A DNA stretch of 64,000 nt from Pantoea rodasii (lineage in GTDB: Bacteria > Pseudomonadota > Gammaproteobacteria > Enterobacterales > Enterobacteriaceae), in assembly GCF_002095465.1 (NCBI RefSeq), contig NZ_MLFP01000010.1, positions 62,001 to 126,000 on the forward strand. Direction: 5' to 3'. The notes beneath the pieces are model-generated. The model searched no databases, was not told where the DNA came from, and was given only the letters and a program-made list of their open reading frames with translations. Of this stretch, positions 10,457-19,111 are shown piece after piece; position 1 is the first letter of the stretch; each line of letters starts with the position of its first letter. The translations under genes and the position numbers were made by a program.

Positions 10457-10834
10457 ATGAATAGTTGGATGACTTCAGACGTGGGAATTTGTGTATCGAT
10501 AGCCCTGGCAGCGGCCAGTGTTGCGATGACGATAACGCAAACCGAGTTGTTTGCCGGCCTGCGCGCATGGACCGCCAAAAAGCACGCGCTGCTTGGCCAT
10601 CTGTTCCACTGCTTTTATTGCATGAGTCATTGGACGGTGCTGGCGGGCATGCTGATTTATCGCCCTGCGCTATTGCACAGCGATATGGCTCTGGTGGATT
10701 GGGTGATGACTGCGTTCATTACCTTGACCCTGACCACTTTTATCAACGGTCTGATGTTTAAGGTGTTCCAGGCAGCGGTGACCACGCATGTGATGAAGCA
10801 CAATGCGCAGATCACCTTACAGAAGCGGGATTAA
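10457..10834 (+). CDS. Small membrane protein, DUF1360-like
   Basis: 125-aa protein with about three hydrophobic segments and a short loop carrying CFYCMSHW (Cys-x-x-Cys followed by Ser-His-Trp). This resembles the CPYC...HW motif of DUF1360 proteins as I remember that family, so the assignment is tentative. A TELFAGLRAW segment after the first membrane helix also fits. AGGAG precedes the ATG. Its stop codon overlaps that of the converging Rrf2-type regulator by 3 bases. The paired cysteines suggest redox or metal sensing, which is inference only. Confidence 0.6.
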   Translation: MNSWMTSDVGICVSIALAAASVAMTITQTELFAGLRAWTAKKHALLGHLFHCFYCMSHWTVLAGMLIYRPALLHSDMALVDWVMTAFITLTLTTFINGLMFKVFQAAVTTHVMKHNAQITLQKRD

Positions 10835-11301
10835 GTCTCTTTACTGCACAGCGGATGGGGCTCAGCTTCCAGCCCCAGTTTCGCCATTTTGTTGAGGTAA
10901 TCACCGGCAATATCCGCCACGGTGATTTGGCTAAAGCGATTGAGTAACATCACTTCCGCTTCATTGAGTGCCTGATCGAGACGCTCATCGACCGCGTGTT
11001 CCACCAGACAAGGTGACGAATCGGCAGCGGGTCCGATACTGAACAGCGCGGGCGATCCGATCGCCTGATACACATCCAGCAGCGTGATGGCGCTGAGTTC
11101 AACCCGCAACTCCCAGCCGCCGCCGTGCCCCTTCTCCGATACCACATACCCTTTTTCACGCAGGCCGGACATCATGCGGCGAACCACCACCGGATTGGTG
11201 CCCAACATCTTAGCCATCGCTTCCGACGTGGCGCGTTTAACGTGCCGATCAAGGTGAATTAAGGCGTGCAGTGAGCGGGACATTCGGTTGTCGCGGGGCA
11301 T
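10831..11301 (-). CDS. Rrf2-family transcriptional regulator
   Basis: 156-aa winged-helix regulator. MSRSLHALIHLDRH, SEAMAKMLGTNPVVVRRMMS and the wing motif KGHGGGWEL are characteristic of Rrf2 proteins of the YwnA/CymR branch. The three-cysteine iron-sulfur cluster motif of IscR/NsrR is absent: only two isolated cysteines occur, so it probably binds no cluster. ATG at 11301 is chosen because AGAGGAAC lies upstream, whereas Met-7 (11283) has none. Convergent with the DUF1360-like gene. Target unknown. Confidence 0.85.
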   Translation of the reverse strand: MPRDNRMSRSLHALIHLDRHVKRATSEAMAKMLGTNPVVVRRMMSGLREKGYVVSEKGHGGGWELRVELSAITLLDVYQAIGSPALFSIGPAADSSPCLVEHAVDERLDQALNEAEVMLLNRFSQITVADIAGDYLNKMAKLGLEAEPHPLCSKET

Positions 11302-11378
11302 GGCTTGTTCCTCTAAAGTTCACGACACTCTAACAAAGGTGCCCGGCAGCAACAATTTATCCCGTCTGAATGGTCCGT

Positions 11379-12371
11379 CTAGATAGTCGCCCCCATCGAG
11401 AGCCGGTAATGCAGGTTGACCTGTTCGATAGTCGGCTGCTGGTTGATCTTCTTCAGCACAATCTCAGTAGCGACCTTGCCCATCTCAAAACGTGGCGTAA
11501 TCACGCTGGCCAGGCGTGGCGTGGTCGCCTGGCCGATATCCAGCCCGTGGAAACCGGCAATCGCCATTGCCTGCGGTACGGCAATACCCGCCGCCTGGCA
11601 CTCCTGCAACACGCCGACTGCCAGATCATCATTGGTACACAGAATGGCATCCATTTCTGGATAGAGCTGGCGCGCCAGCGTCATCATGCCGGTACCAATC
11701 GACACCGATGACACCTTGTTCGGTACGATGCGCCCGGCCGGGAAGCCTGCTGCTTCTACCGCATCACGATAGCCCGCATAGCGCTGCTCATCGCGGCGGT
11801 CGGACATCGAACCAAAATAGATCACTCGCTGTTTGCCGCTGGCCAGCAGCATCGATGTCATATCGTAGCCGGCGCGGTAGTTATCAAAGCCGACGTTGAT
11901 GCGCCCGGTTGCCTCGGTGAGGCCCATCACTTCCGCCACCGGGATATTGGCCGCGTTGAGGTATTTCTCGGCGCGGACGGTGTGAACAGATTCGGTGAGA
12001 ATCAGCCCTTTGATATTGAATGCCAGCACAGTAGCGATCTGCTCTTCTTCACGCTGCGCGTTGTAGTCATAGTTGACCACCAAAGTCTGGTAGCCGTGTG
12101 CACTGGTGACTGACTCAATACCTGCCAGTAAATCGGCAAAGATTTGGTTATTAAATGAAGGAATCAACACGCCGATGCGAGGCTGACTCTGTTTGGTGGT
12201 GGAAGTGCTTTCGGTATCGGCGATATAGCCAATTTCGGCAATAACGCTGGCGATTTTTTCCGCCGTTTCCGTCTTAACCTTTTCCGGCGTGCGGAGATAG
12301 CGGCTAACCGTCATTTTGGTGACGCCCGCCAGGGTAGCAATATCGTCCAGAGTGATGCGCTGCGTTTTCAT
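11379..12371 (-). CDS. LacI-family transcriptional regulator, GntR/IdnR-like
   Basis: 330-aa regulator with an N-terminal LacI helix-turn-helix (LDDIATLAGVTKMTVSRYL) and a periplasmic-binding-like sensor domain. Throughout its length it resembles the gluconate repressor GntR (AGFHGLDIGQATTPRLAS; CTNDDLAVGVLQECQ), so a sugar-acid effector is plausible, but it is too divergent to name. It diverges from the sugar-porter gene at 12784 across 412 bases and is that gene's likely local regulator. Confidence 0.85.
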   Translation of the reverse strand: MKTQRITLDDIATLAGVTKMTVSRYLRTPEKVKTETAEKIASVIAEIGYIADTESTSTTKQSQPRIGVLIPSFNNQIFADLLAGIESVTSAHGYQTLVVNYDYNAQREEEQIATVLAFNIKGLILTESVHTVRAEKYLNAANIPVAEVMGLTEATGRINVGFDNYRAGYDMTSMLLASGKQRVIYFGSMSDRRDEQRYAGYRDAVEAAGFPAGRIVPNKVSSVSIGTGMMTLARQLYPEMDAILCTNDDLAVGVLQECQAAGIAVPQAMAIAGFHGLDIGQATTPRLASVITPRFEMGKVATEIVLKKINQQPTIEQVNLHYRLSMGATI

Positions 12372-12783
12372 TGCGACGTCCGCAAAGATGGCCTGTCAAT
12401 CAACGTATTATGCCCGTTGCCCGGCAAAAAATGAAACCAACCCGCCCTATCAATTAACGCCAGTTGAAATTGAATGTTGGCAGCAATTACAGAACAAAAA
12501 TTTCAGAAAGATTCAATTAAAAATGAGAAATATAATGGATGCATAGCGAAAATTGACAAAAAATCCATTATTTCAGCCGGGTATCGCGATTTCACCACGG
12601 GTGCCGATAAAAAATTTCGCAACCCCCTTCACATTTTCTGGAAAAAATGATCCAAAAACTATCATTTAGAACATATATTCCATGTTGATTACCTCGAGTG
12701 AATAACGCTGAACATCGATAACCTACACCACTCCTCTTTCTGAACACGTAACGTTCAGGCTGTAGAGACAAGGGGCTATAACA
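12372..12783. other. 412-base AT-rich intergenic region between divergent regulator and transporter
   Basis: No open reading frame of note on either strand. The segment is clearly more AT-rich than its surroundings, with A/T tracts around 12480-12580. It must hold the promoters of the LacI-family gene and the MFS gene. A TTGACA at 12553-12558 has no well-spaced -10. I could not identify an unambiguous LacI-type palindrome. Confidence 0.5.
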
Positions 12784-14247
12784 ATGGATACCAGGCAAAA
12801 ACGCTACAACATGAAGTATGTCATTCTCTGCTGTACCGTCGCGGCATTTGGCGGTCTGCTGATGGGTTATGACTCTTCCATCATCTCCGGTGCAATTGAA
12901 CCCTTAAGTGAATATTTCCAGCTCACGCCCGCAGAGACCGGTTGGGCCGTCTCCAATATTTTACTCGGTAGCCTGGTCGGTTGCTTCATCGCACCGCGCC
13001 TGAGCGACAAACTTGGCCGCAAAAAGTCCCTCGCCATCACCGCGTTGCTGTTTACCGTTTCGGTGATCGGAACGGCCATCGCGCATAACTTCACTGTGTT
13101 TGTCCTGTTCCGCATCATCGGTGGCTTAGCGATTGGCCTCGCATCGGTGATTTCACCGATCTATCTGGCTGAGCTGTCACCGTCGAAGTATCGCGGTCGC
13201 ACCACGGCGCTCTATGCGGTGTGCTGTGTCGGTGGACAATCGGTGGTGCTGCTGACCAACTACTTCATCACCAAATCAACACTGCCCGACGTGATGATCA
13301 ATATGGGCTGGCGTTACATTCTGGCTACCGCACTGGTGCCGTGTGCGCTGTTTATGCTCTTCATTGCCTTTATTCCCGAGTCACCACGCTGGAACGTGCT
13401 GAAAGGCAAATACGATGAAGCGCTGGATACGCTGACCAAAATTTCCAACCGTGAGCATGCCGAAAGCGTGTTCAATGAAATCAAACACTCCTTCTCAGAC
13501 AAAACCGCGCATCAGCATAAATCGCGTCTGCGTCTGGATAAAACCACGGTTCCGCTACTGATCATCGGTATTGGTCTGGCGGTCGGTAACCAGATCAGTG
13601 GCATTAACGTGATTCAGTATTTTGGTCCAACGCTGCTGAAGAATGTGGCGGGCAGCACCGATTCAGCGCTGCTGCAAACCTTCTGGCTGTCGATTTGCCA
13701 GTTCATCGGTGTCATGGTGGGCATGATGCTGATCGATAAAGTGGGTCGCCGTAAGCTGCTGTTGCTAGGCGCTATCACCTCTTGCATCTGCCTCGCTTAC
13801 TCGTTTATCGCCTTCTACTATCACCTGCCGGGAATGTTGGCGGTGGTCGGTCTGTTTGCCTATATGATTTTCTTTGGCATGACCTGGGGCCAGATTGTCT
13901 GGACCGTGCTGGGCGAAATCTTCCCCACTGAGATTCGTTCGATTTGTGTCGGGATTTCCATCTGTGCCATGTCGCTGGCGAACTTCGTGATCAGCAGTAC
14001 CTTCCCGATCATGAACAGCAGCCCAATGCTGCTGGACCTGTTCCACGGCGGCTTCCCACTGCTGCTGTTCGCCATTTTCTCACTGGGTATGTACTTCTTT
14101 ACCTTCCGCTATCTGCCGGAAACGGCGGGTGTGTCGCTGGAGAAAATTCATGGCCTGGTGCTGGAGAAGTTTAACGTTGAAGCGGAATTGCCGCAGAGCA
14201 CCTCAACGACCAAGTCCAGCGAGTCATTTGATATTCCACGGCATTAA
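12784..14247 (+). CDS. MFS sugar-porter family transporter
   Basis: 487-aa, 12-helix major facilitator of the sugar porter family (XylE/AraE/GalP type). Signatures in order: GGLLMGYDSSIISG in helix 1, DKLGRKK in loop 2-3, SPIYLAELSPSKYRGR, PESPRW before the central loop, QISGINVIQYFGPTL in helix 7, DKVGRRK in loop 8-9 and the terminal PETAG. These support proton-coupled sugar import at the inner membrane. The substrate cannot be told. It is flanked by a divergent LacI-family regulator and a convergent broken ROK regulator, which suggests an inducible carbohydrate. Confidence 0.88.
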   Translation: MDTRQKRYNMKYVILCCTVAAFGGLLMGYDSSIISGAIEPLSEYFQLTPAETGWAVSNILLGSLVGCFIAPRLSDKLGRKKSLAITALLFTVSVIGTAIAHNFTVFVLFRIIGGLAIGLASVISPIYLAELSPSKYRGRTTALYAVCCVGGQSVVLLTNYFITKSTLPDVMINMGWRYILATALVPCALFMLFIAFIPESPRWNVLKGKYDEALDTLTKISNREHAESVFNEIKHSFSDKTAHQHKSRLRLDKTTVPLLIIGIGLAVGNQISGINVIQYFGPTLLKNVAGSTDSALLQTFWLSICQFIGVMVGMMLIDKVGRRKLLLLGAITSCICLAYSFIAFYYHLPGMLAVVGLFAYMIFFGMTWGQIVWTVLGEIFPTEIRSICVGISICAMSLANFVISSTFPIMNSSPMLLDLFHGGFPLLLFAIFSLGMYFFTFRYLPETAGVSLEKIHGLVLEKFNVEAELPQSTSTTKSSESFDIPRH

Positions 14248-14263
14248 TGTGATGAGGGCGCGC

Positions 14264-15396
14264 CTAGGAGATGGCGCGCTCATATTGCTCAATCACCGCC
14301 AGCGCTAAACCGTTGGCAGGATCGACACGCTGCGGCAGAAAATGCAGCTGCGTATGGGAGAAGGTAAAGGCCAGCGTGCTGGCCTGCGCCGTTTCTTCAA
14401 CCGCCTGGATAAACGCCGGATGCGTATTCCACGGCCCATCAATCACTATGCTCGCCGGATTCACCAGCTGCATCACATGGCTGAGCGCATACCCGACATG
14501 CTGACCGGTTAACGCCATCACCTCATTGACGATCTGCGGTTCACTGGACGCATTCTGCCAGCGCAGGCCCGCTTTACGCTGCGCCAGCTGCTGTTGGACG
14601 GCAGGCTGACTGACCAGCGTTTCGAGGCAGCCTAAACGCCCACAGCTGCACCGTAACCCTTTCGGTTGCACCTGCAAATGACCAATCTCACCTGCGGTCC
14701 AGCTGCTGCCGACAAAGACTTCGCCCTGTTCCACCAGCGCGCCGCCCACCCCTTCACCAATGCGCAGATAAAAATGGCTTTGTGATTTATCCAGATCGAG
14801 CTGCTGCACCGAAAGCAGCGCAGCGGCTTTTGCATTGTGCATGATGCGCAGTGGCAACTCACAGGCGCTCAGCAGCGGCGTCAGGACATCGACATCCTGC
14901 CAGCCGAGATGGGCGGAAAAATGCACCCAGCCACGCTGTGGATCGATGATGCCGGGAAAGCCCACGGCGATGCCCAACAGTTCAGGATGCGCGGCGTGCA
15001 ACGTCTGACACACTTCCACCAGCTCATGCAGCAGGTGTTCGGGATCTGCTGTCGGGGTTTGCCAGGTTTGTTCCGCAATCACCTGCGAGAAATAATCGCA
15101 GACGCGCCAGTGGATGGCATTGCGCTCAACCATTATTCCGGCGCTTTTGAGTTTTTCCGCTCGCAGCGAAATTTCGATTTTAGGACGTCCGGCCGCCGCT
15201 ACGCTCACCGGGCCGAGTTCATTCATCAGCCCCTGCGCCAGCAGGTCATCCACGATCAAAGAAACGGTGTTTTACTGAGCTGCAGCGCCAGCGCCAAATC
15301 CTGGCGGGAAGTGATGCGGGCGGAACGCAATTGCGTCATCACCCGCTTGAGGTTGTTTAATCGAAGTAATGCGGGGCCTTTACCGGCTGCTTTCAT
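14264..15396 (-). pseudogene. ROK-family transcriptional regulator, frameshifted
   Basis: The C-terminal 331 residues read as a ROK protein: sugar-binding motif GEIGHLQVQPKGLRCSCGRL (HxnGxCxCGxxGC-type zinc motif) and IGEGVGGALVEQGEVF. A short upstream frame from ATG at 15396 encodes a winged-helix start (LRSARITSRQDLALALQLSK). Adding one T to the TTTT at 15270-15273 joins the two frames as LSKNTVSLIVDDLLAQGL, giving a normal NagC/XylR(Bacillus)-type repressor of about 377 aa. It follows dnaC by 16 bases on the same strand and converges on the sugar porter. Either a recent pseudogene or a homopolymer error. Confidence 0.8.
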
Positions 15397-15412
15397 CGCG
15401 CGCTCGCCTCAC

Positions 15413-16156
15413 TCAATACTCATCACCGCGTACACGGCTGCGATAGCTTTCCCAATCGAAGCGCACCCACAAACTGGTGCCGAGGCGCATACGATCCATC
15501 ACGCGTTCGCCCAGCAGCCCGTTCATACCCGCCGGATCAAGATTCGATAGCATGCCGGTCGGGCGTTTTGACGATGAGCGACGATCAACAATCTGATTGA
15601 TGATCACTTTTTCGTAGCGCGATTCGCTCTGCATGCCGATCTCATCGATCACCAGCAGATCCACATGACTCAGATCCTGCAACAAACGTTCTTCGGTGAT
15701 ATCGCTGCCACCGCTGAAGGTGCCTTTCATGCTCGACATCAAATCCGCCACCGTGACAATCAGCACGCTTTTACCGCGCAGAATGAGGTCGTTGCCAATC
15801 GCGGCGGCGAGATGGTTTTTACCGGTGCCCGGACGACCGGAAAACACAAAACTGGCGATGCTGTTGCCGAAACCGGCGGAATATTCACGCGCCAGCGCCA
15901 GCGCTTTGCGCTGACCTTCATTTTCGACACGATAGTTGTCGAACGAGCAGTTCATGTGCAGCTCACGGATGCCGGAGCGCCCCATGATGCGCTGCATTTT
16001 CATCGCGCGGTTTTCACGCACAATGGCTTCAGAGCGCAAACGGCCCTGTTCCTGATTCCACGCCAGCAGCTCTTCACCGTTTTTAAATTTCGGCTGCACA
16101 TCCACTGGCATAAACTTTTTCAGGCGATTGAAAAGATCGTTCGGCGTTTTCATCAC
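15413..16156 (-). CDS. dnaC: DNA replication protein DnaC (helicase loader)
   Basis: 247-aa AAA+ ATPase that loads the replicative helicase DnaB. Walker [14 protein letters not shown], Walker B LLVIDEIG and the following sensor region ([15 protein letters not shown]) are present; the N-terminal ~50 residues are the DnaB-binding extension typical of enterobacterial DnaC ([16 protein letters not shown]). Its ATG overlaps the dnaT stop by 4 bases, so dnaT-dnaC are coupled. Confidence 0.96.
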   Translation of the reverse strand: MMKTPNDLFNRLKKFMPVDVQPKFKNGEELLAWNQEQGRLRSEAIVRENRAMKMQRIMGRSGIRELHMNCSFDNYRVENEGQRKALALAREYSAGFGNSIASFVFSGRPGTGKNHLAAAIGNDLILRGKSVLIVTVADLMSSMKGTFSGGSDITEERLLQDLSHVDLLVIDEIGMQSESRYEKVIINQIVDRRSSSKRPTGMLSNLDPAGMNGLLGERVMDRMRLGTSLWVRFDWESYRSRVRGDEY

Positions 16157-16689
16157 TCACCTCGGAATCCATCGGGAATATCATAATCAGTATTGCTGAT
16201 CTGGGTGATATCGCGCTTGGGCTGACCGCCGTTAGCAGCACGATTCATTTGTACGCTGCGCGCCAGTTTCTGCTGCCACTGCACATGGTGGAACAGTCGG
16301 CCTTCGGCCTGCCAGTAAGCCACAAACGTGGCCAGCTCGGCGGCGGTTGGCGGCTCGCTGAGCGCCACACCCCAGATAGCAGCCTGCCGTTGAAAGTCTT
16401 GATCCGGCTGCCAGCCCTGATACATAGCAAATTTGCCCACCGGCATGGCGATCGGGGCCGCATCGGTATGGAACAGGCTGTCATCCAGCGTGACATCATT
16501 CGGCTGCTGTGCGGCCGCTTCCAGCGCCAGTAATTGCGCCAGGCGCTGCGGCGTCAACGCGTAAAACGCCGGTGCATTATTGTGCAAAACCGCCAGCACA
16601 CCGTTATCGGCCTGCTGCAACACGGCAAGCGGATCCTGGCAAAAGCCATCCAGCCCCACCAGCGTTGAAGATAAGATTTTAACTGACAT
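16153..16689 (-). CDS. dnaT: Primosomal protein DnaT
   Basis: 178-aa primosome component used with PriA/PriB/DnaC in replication restart; E. coli DnaT is 179 aa. ATG at 16689 ([16 protein letters not shown]) is chosen over an open extension to 16917 because it matches the known N-terminus. C-terminal motif [19 protein letters not shown] belongs to the DnaT single-strand DNA-binding domain. Upstream of dnaC with a 4-base overlap. The yjjB/yjjP genes found upstream in E. coli are absent here. Confidence 0.94.
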   Translation of the reverse strand: MSVKILSSTLVGLDGFCQDPLAVLQQADNGVLAVLHNNAPAFYALTPQRLAQLLALEAAAQQPNDVTLDDSLFHTDAAPIAMPVGKFAMYQGWQPDQDFQRQAAIWGVALSEPPTAAELATFVAYWQAEGRLFHHVQWQQKLARSVQMNRAANGGQPKRDITQISNTDYDIPDGFRGE

Positions 16690-16781
16690 GAAGAAACCTG
16701 ACGTTGACCAACCCGGAGCGCTGATAGGTTCAGCGCTAAGCGGCCAGTGTACCTGTTTTAACGCGGCGGATCGCGCAGGAA

Positions 16782-17474
16782 TTAGAAGCTGGCGCTGACG
16801 CCAAGGCTGTAAATAAACTGTTCGCCGCTGATGACGGCGCCGGTTTGAGAGAAGGAAGCAAACGCCGCCATATTCTGCCCAAACGGCACATTGGCCCCGA
16901 CGCTGACATCCACCCAACTGCTTTCGTGAGTAGCATCCTCCGGGCGATCGCGTAGCGCGGAAGGATTATCGTCATTCAATTGATGGCTATAGCTAACCTG
17001 TGCCCAGGGTGAAATCCAGTCCAGCGTGGAATCAACGCGCCAGCCCAGTGACGCAATATGCCCGGCATTTTTGCCATCGACAAATTCGCACTTCGGACAG
17101 CTCAGTCTGGATTCATCCACCGCAAATTGCGCCACCGGCCCGGTGTTTAGGGTTGAACTCATCGGCATCGGCCAACCTGCGGAATAGCGGTTGGCAAAGG
17201 GCGCGTTACCTACGCTGGCTTTTTCACTGTGCAGAACCATCGCGCTCTCAGCCGGCGAATTGAGCGCCGCATCAATCAGGCTGTCATCACTGTTTTCTGT
17301 CAACATCAGGTGATTACTGGAAATCTTTTCAGCCAGTATCGCATTGTAATCCAGCGCATTATCCGCGCTCGCCTGATCCCACGCGCAGGCAGGCACGGCC
17401 GCAAGCAACAGCCACACACCGCTAAAAGCCAGCATGAGATTGTGCTGGCCTGTCCGCTGACTTTTCTGCAACAT
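16782..17474 (-). CDS. Secreted protein with a partial autotransporter-barrel-like C-terminus
   Basis: 230 aa. An N-terminal signal peptide ends near PACAWDQ. Residues ~30-120 have no recognisable domain. The last ~105 residues ([40 protein letters not shown]) resemble the last strands of the beta-barrel of GDSL-esterase autotransporters, including a terminal phenylalanine (SLGVSASF), the outer-membrane signature. At this length only about a third of a 12-strand barrel is present, so it is either a decayed autotransporter or a small protein built from barrel strands. AGGAG precedes the ATG. Function unknown. Confidence 0.6.
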   Translation of the reverse strand: MLQKSQRTGQHNLMLAFSGVWLLLAAVPACAWDQASADNALDYNAILAEKISSNHLMLTENSDDSLIDAALNSPAESAMVLHSEKASVGNAPFANRYSAGWPMPMSSTLNTGPVAQFAVDESRLSCPKCEFVDGKNAGHIASLGWRVDSTLDWISPWAQVSYSHQLNDDNPSALRDRPEDATHESSWVDVSVGANVPFGQNMAAFASFSQTGAVISGEQFIYSLGVSASF

Positions 17475-17616
17475 GAAAGACTCCTGACGAGCCAGAAAGG
17501 GAACGGGCGTTAAGATTTAGGCTTATTGATTATCGGCACCCATTGATTAACTATTAATCGATTCTGCAATACGTCAAGGGATTAACTGTTTTTTCCTCGT
17601 GCTAAGGGAGTGTTAA

Positions 17617-18177
17617 ATGCAACGTTGTGGCTGGGTAACACAGGATCCGCTCTATCTGGCGTACCACGATAATGAGTGGGGCGTACCGCAAACCGATAAG
17701 CGTGCCTTATTTGAAATGCTGTGTCTTGAGGGGCAACAGGCGGGTTTATCGTGGATCACCGTGCTGAAAAAACGTGAAAACTATCGGCGCGCTTTCCATC
17801 AATTCGATCCGCAGGCCGTTGCCCAAATGGATGAAGCCGATATGCAGCGGTTGCTGCAAGACAGTGGCTTGATTCGCCATCGCGGCAAGCTGGAGGCGAT
17901 CATTAATAACGCCAAAGCCATGCTGGCGCTGGAAGCGGAAGGTGAGGACTTTTCACAGTTTATCTGGGGATTTGTGGCCAACCAGCCCATTTTGCACCGT
18001 TTCGCCGATTACAAACTGGCGCCCACCACCTCCGAGCCTGCCATAGCGCTTTCAAAGACATTAAAGAAGCGTGGTTTTAAATTCGTCGGTCCCACAACCT
18101 GCCACTCATTTTTGCAGGCCTGCGGCTTGATTAACGATCATCAAACCAGCTGTTTCTGCCATCCCGATAATCTTTAA
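17617..18177 (+). CDS. tag: DNA-3-methyladenine glycosylase I
   Basis: Constitutive base-excision repair enzyme (186 aa; E. coli 187) that removes 3-methyladenine. The N-terminal RCGWVTQDPLYLAYHDNEWG and C-terminal TSCFCHP segments supply the Cys/His residues of the structural zinc site. AAGGGAG precedes the ATG. Monocistronic by appearance, ending at a short hairpin (18228-18250). yiaD follows, as in the tag-yiaD neighbourhood of E. coli but without the intervening yiaC/bisC. Confidence 0.97.
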   Translation: MQRCGWVTQDPLYLAYHDNEWGVPQTDKRALFEMLCLEGQQAGLSWITVLKKRENYRRAFHQFDPQAVAQMDEADMQRLLQDSGLIRHRGKLEAIINNAKAMLALEAEGEDFSQFIWGFVANQPILHRFADYKLAPTTSEPAIALSKTLKKRGFKFVGPTTCHSFLQACGLINDHQTSCFCHPDNL

Positions 18178-18227
18178 AGCAAATCTTTACACTTTAAGAC
18201 TGACCCTCACGCATTTCCCCATTATTG

Positions 18228-18250
18228 AACGGCATAATAGTGCCGTTTTG
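18228..18250 (+). terminator. Probable terminator of tag
   Basis: AACGGCA (18228-18234), loop TAATAG, TGCCGTT (18241-18247), followed by TT and then GGGG. A 7-bp stem with a short T tract, placed between tag and yiaD. Confidence 0.5.
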
Positions 18251-18288
18251 GGGCATTTTCCCCGTGTGACTTTGTGAGGGACTTTTCA

Positions 18289-18951
18289 ATGAATAAGCGT
18301 GTTTTGGCGCTAGCCTTGTTACTGAGCGGCAGCGTGGCGCTGTCAGGTTGTACCACCAATCCTTATACCGGTGAATCCCAGGCCGGTAAATCTGGCATCG
18401 GCGCGGGCTTAGGCGCAGTGCTGGGTGCCGGCGTTGGGGTGTTGTCATCCTCGAAGAAAGATCGCGGCAAAGGCGCACTGATTGGCGCGGCGTCAGGGGC
18501 TGCCGTTGGCGGCGGCGTGGGTTATTACATGGATGTACAGGAAGCGAAACTGCGCGATAAAATGCGCGGGACCGGTGTCAGCGTGACGCGTCAGGGCGAT
18601 AACATCGTGCTGAACATGCCGAACAACGTGACCTTTGATTCCAACAGCAGCAACCTGAAACCGGCTGGTGCCAACACCCTGACCGGTGTGGCAATGGTAC
18701 TGAAAGAGTATCCAAAAACTGCGGTAAACGTGGTGGGCTTCACGGACAGCACCGGCACGCGCGCGTTAAATATGCGCCTGTCCCAACAACGTGCGGATAG
18801 CGTGGCTAGCGGCCTGATTCTGCAAGGCGTCGCGCAGAACCGTTTGCGCACCCAGGGCATGGGCCCGGATAATCCGGTCGCCAGCAACAGCACGGAGGCG
18901 GGTAAAGCACAAAACCGCCGTGTTGAGATTACGCTGAGCCCACTGGGTTAA
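18289..18951 (+). CDS. yiaD: OmpA-family lipoprotein YiaD
   Basis: 220-aa outer-membrane lipoprotein. The signal peptide ends in lipobox ALSGC. Then comes the glycine-zipper region (GIGAGLGAVLGAGVG and GAASGAAVGGGVGYY) and a C-terminal OmpA peptidoglycan-binding domain (NMRLSQQRADSVASGL; GKAQNRRVEITLSP). ATG at 18289 follows GAGGGA and gives the expected N-terminus; an upstream in-frame start at 18274 is unlikely. Close match to E. coli YiaD, a multicopy suppressor of a BamD defect. Confidence 0.95.
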   Translation: MNKRVLALALLLSGSVALSGCTTNPYTGESQAGKSGIGAGLGAVLGAGVGVLSSSKKDRGKGALIGAASGAAVGGGVGYYMDVQEAKLRDKMRGTGVSVTRQGDNIVLNMPNNVTFDSNSSNLKPAGANTLTGVAMVLKEYPKTAVNVVGFTDSTGTRALNMRLSQQRADSVASGLILQGVAQNRLRTQGMGPDNPVASNSTEAGKAQNRRVEITLSPLG

Positions 18952-18958
18952 TCCCTTC

Positions 18959-18982
18959 GCCGGTCTGCTACTGCAGATCGGC
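18959..18982 (+). terminator. Possible yiaD terminator
   Basis: GCCGGTCTGC (18959-18968), 4-base loop, GCAGATCGGC (18973-18982), one G-U pair. A T run (TTTTT) comes only about 15 bases later, so efficiency is doubtful. Confidence 0.45.
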
Positions 18983-19079
18983 GCTTCCACACGTTTTTAC
19001 ACCGCAATTGACGCTTTTTGTATCAGATAACGCTCTATAATCGTCAACCAATAGAGCCGTAAAATACTTTATGCTAGCG

Positions 19080-19096
19080 TGATCAAAATTTGATCA
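19080..19096. promoter_or_regulatory. Possible autoregulatory operator of LacI-family gene
   Basis: TGATCA, AAATT, TGATCA: two copies of the palindrome TGATCA 11 bases apart, ending 15 bases before the preferred ATG. The position fits an operator for the regulator's own promoter, but nothing else supports it. Confidence 0.3.
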
Positions 19097-19111
19097 GTGG
19101 AAACCGTCATT

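Noticed and set aside
16690..16917. 76-residue N-terminal extension of DnaT
   Set aside because: It overlaps the 3' end of the upstream secreted-protein gene, has no family similarity, and E. coli DnaT starts MS-K like residue 77 here.
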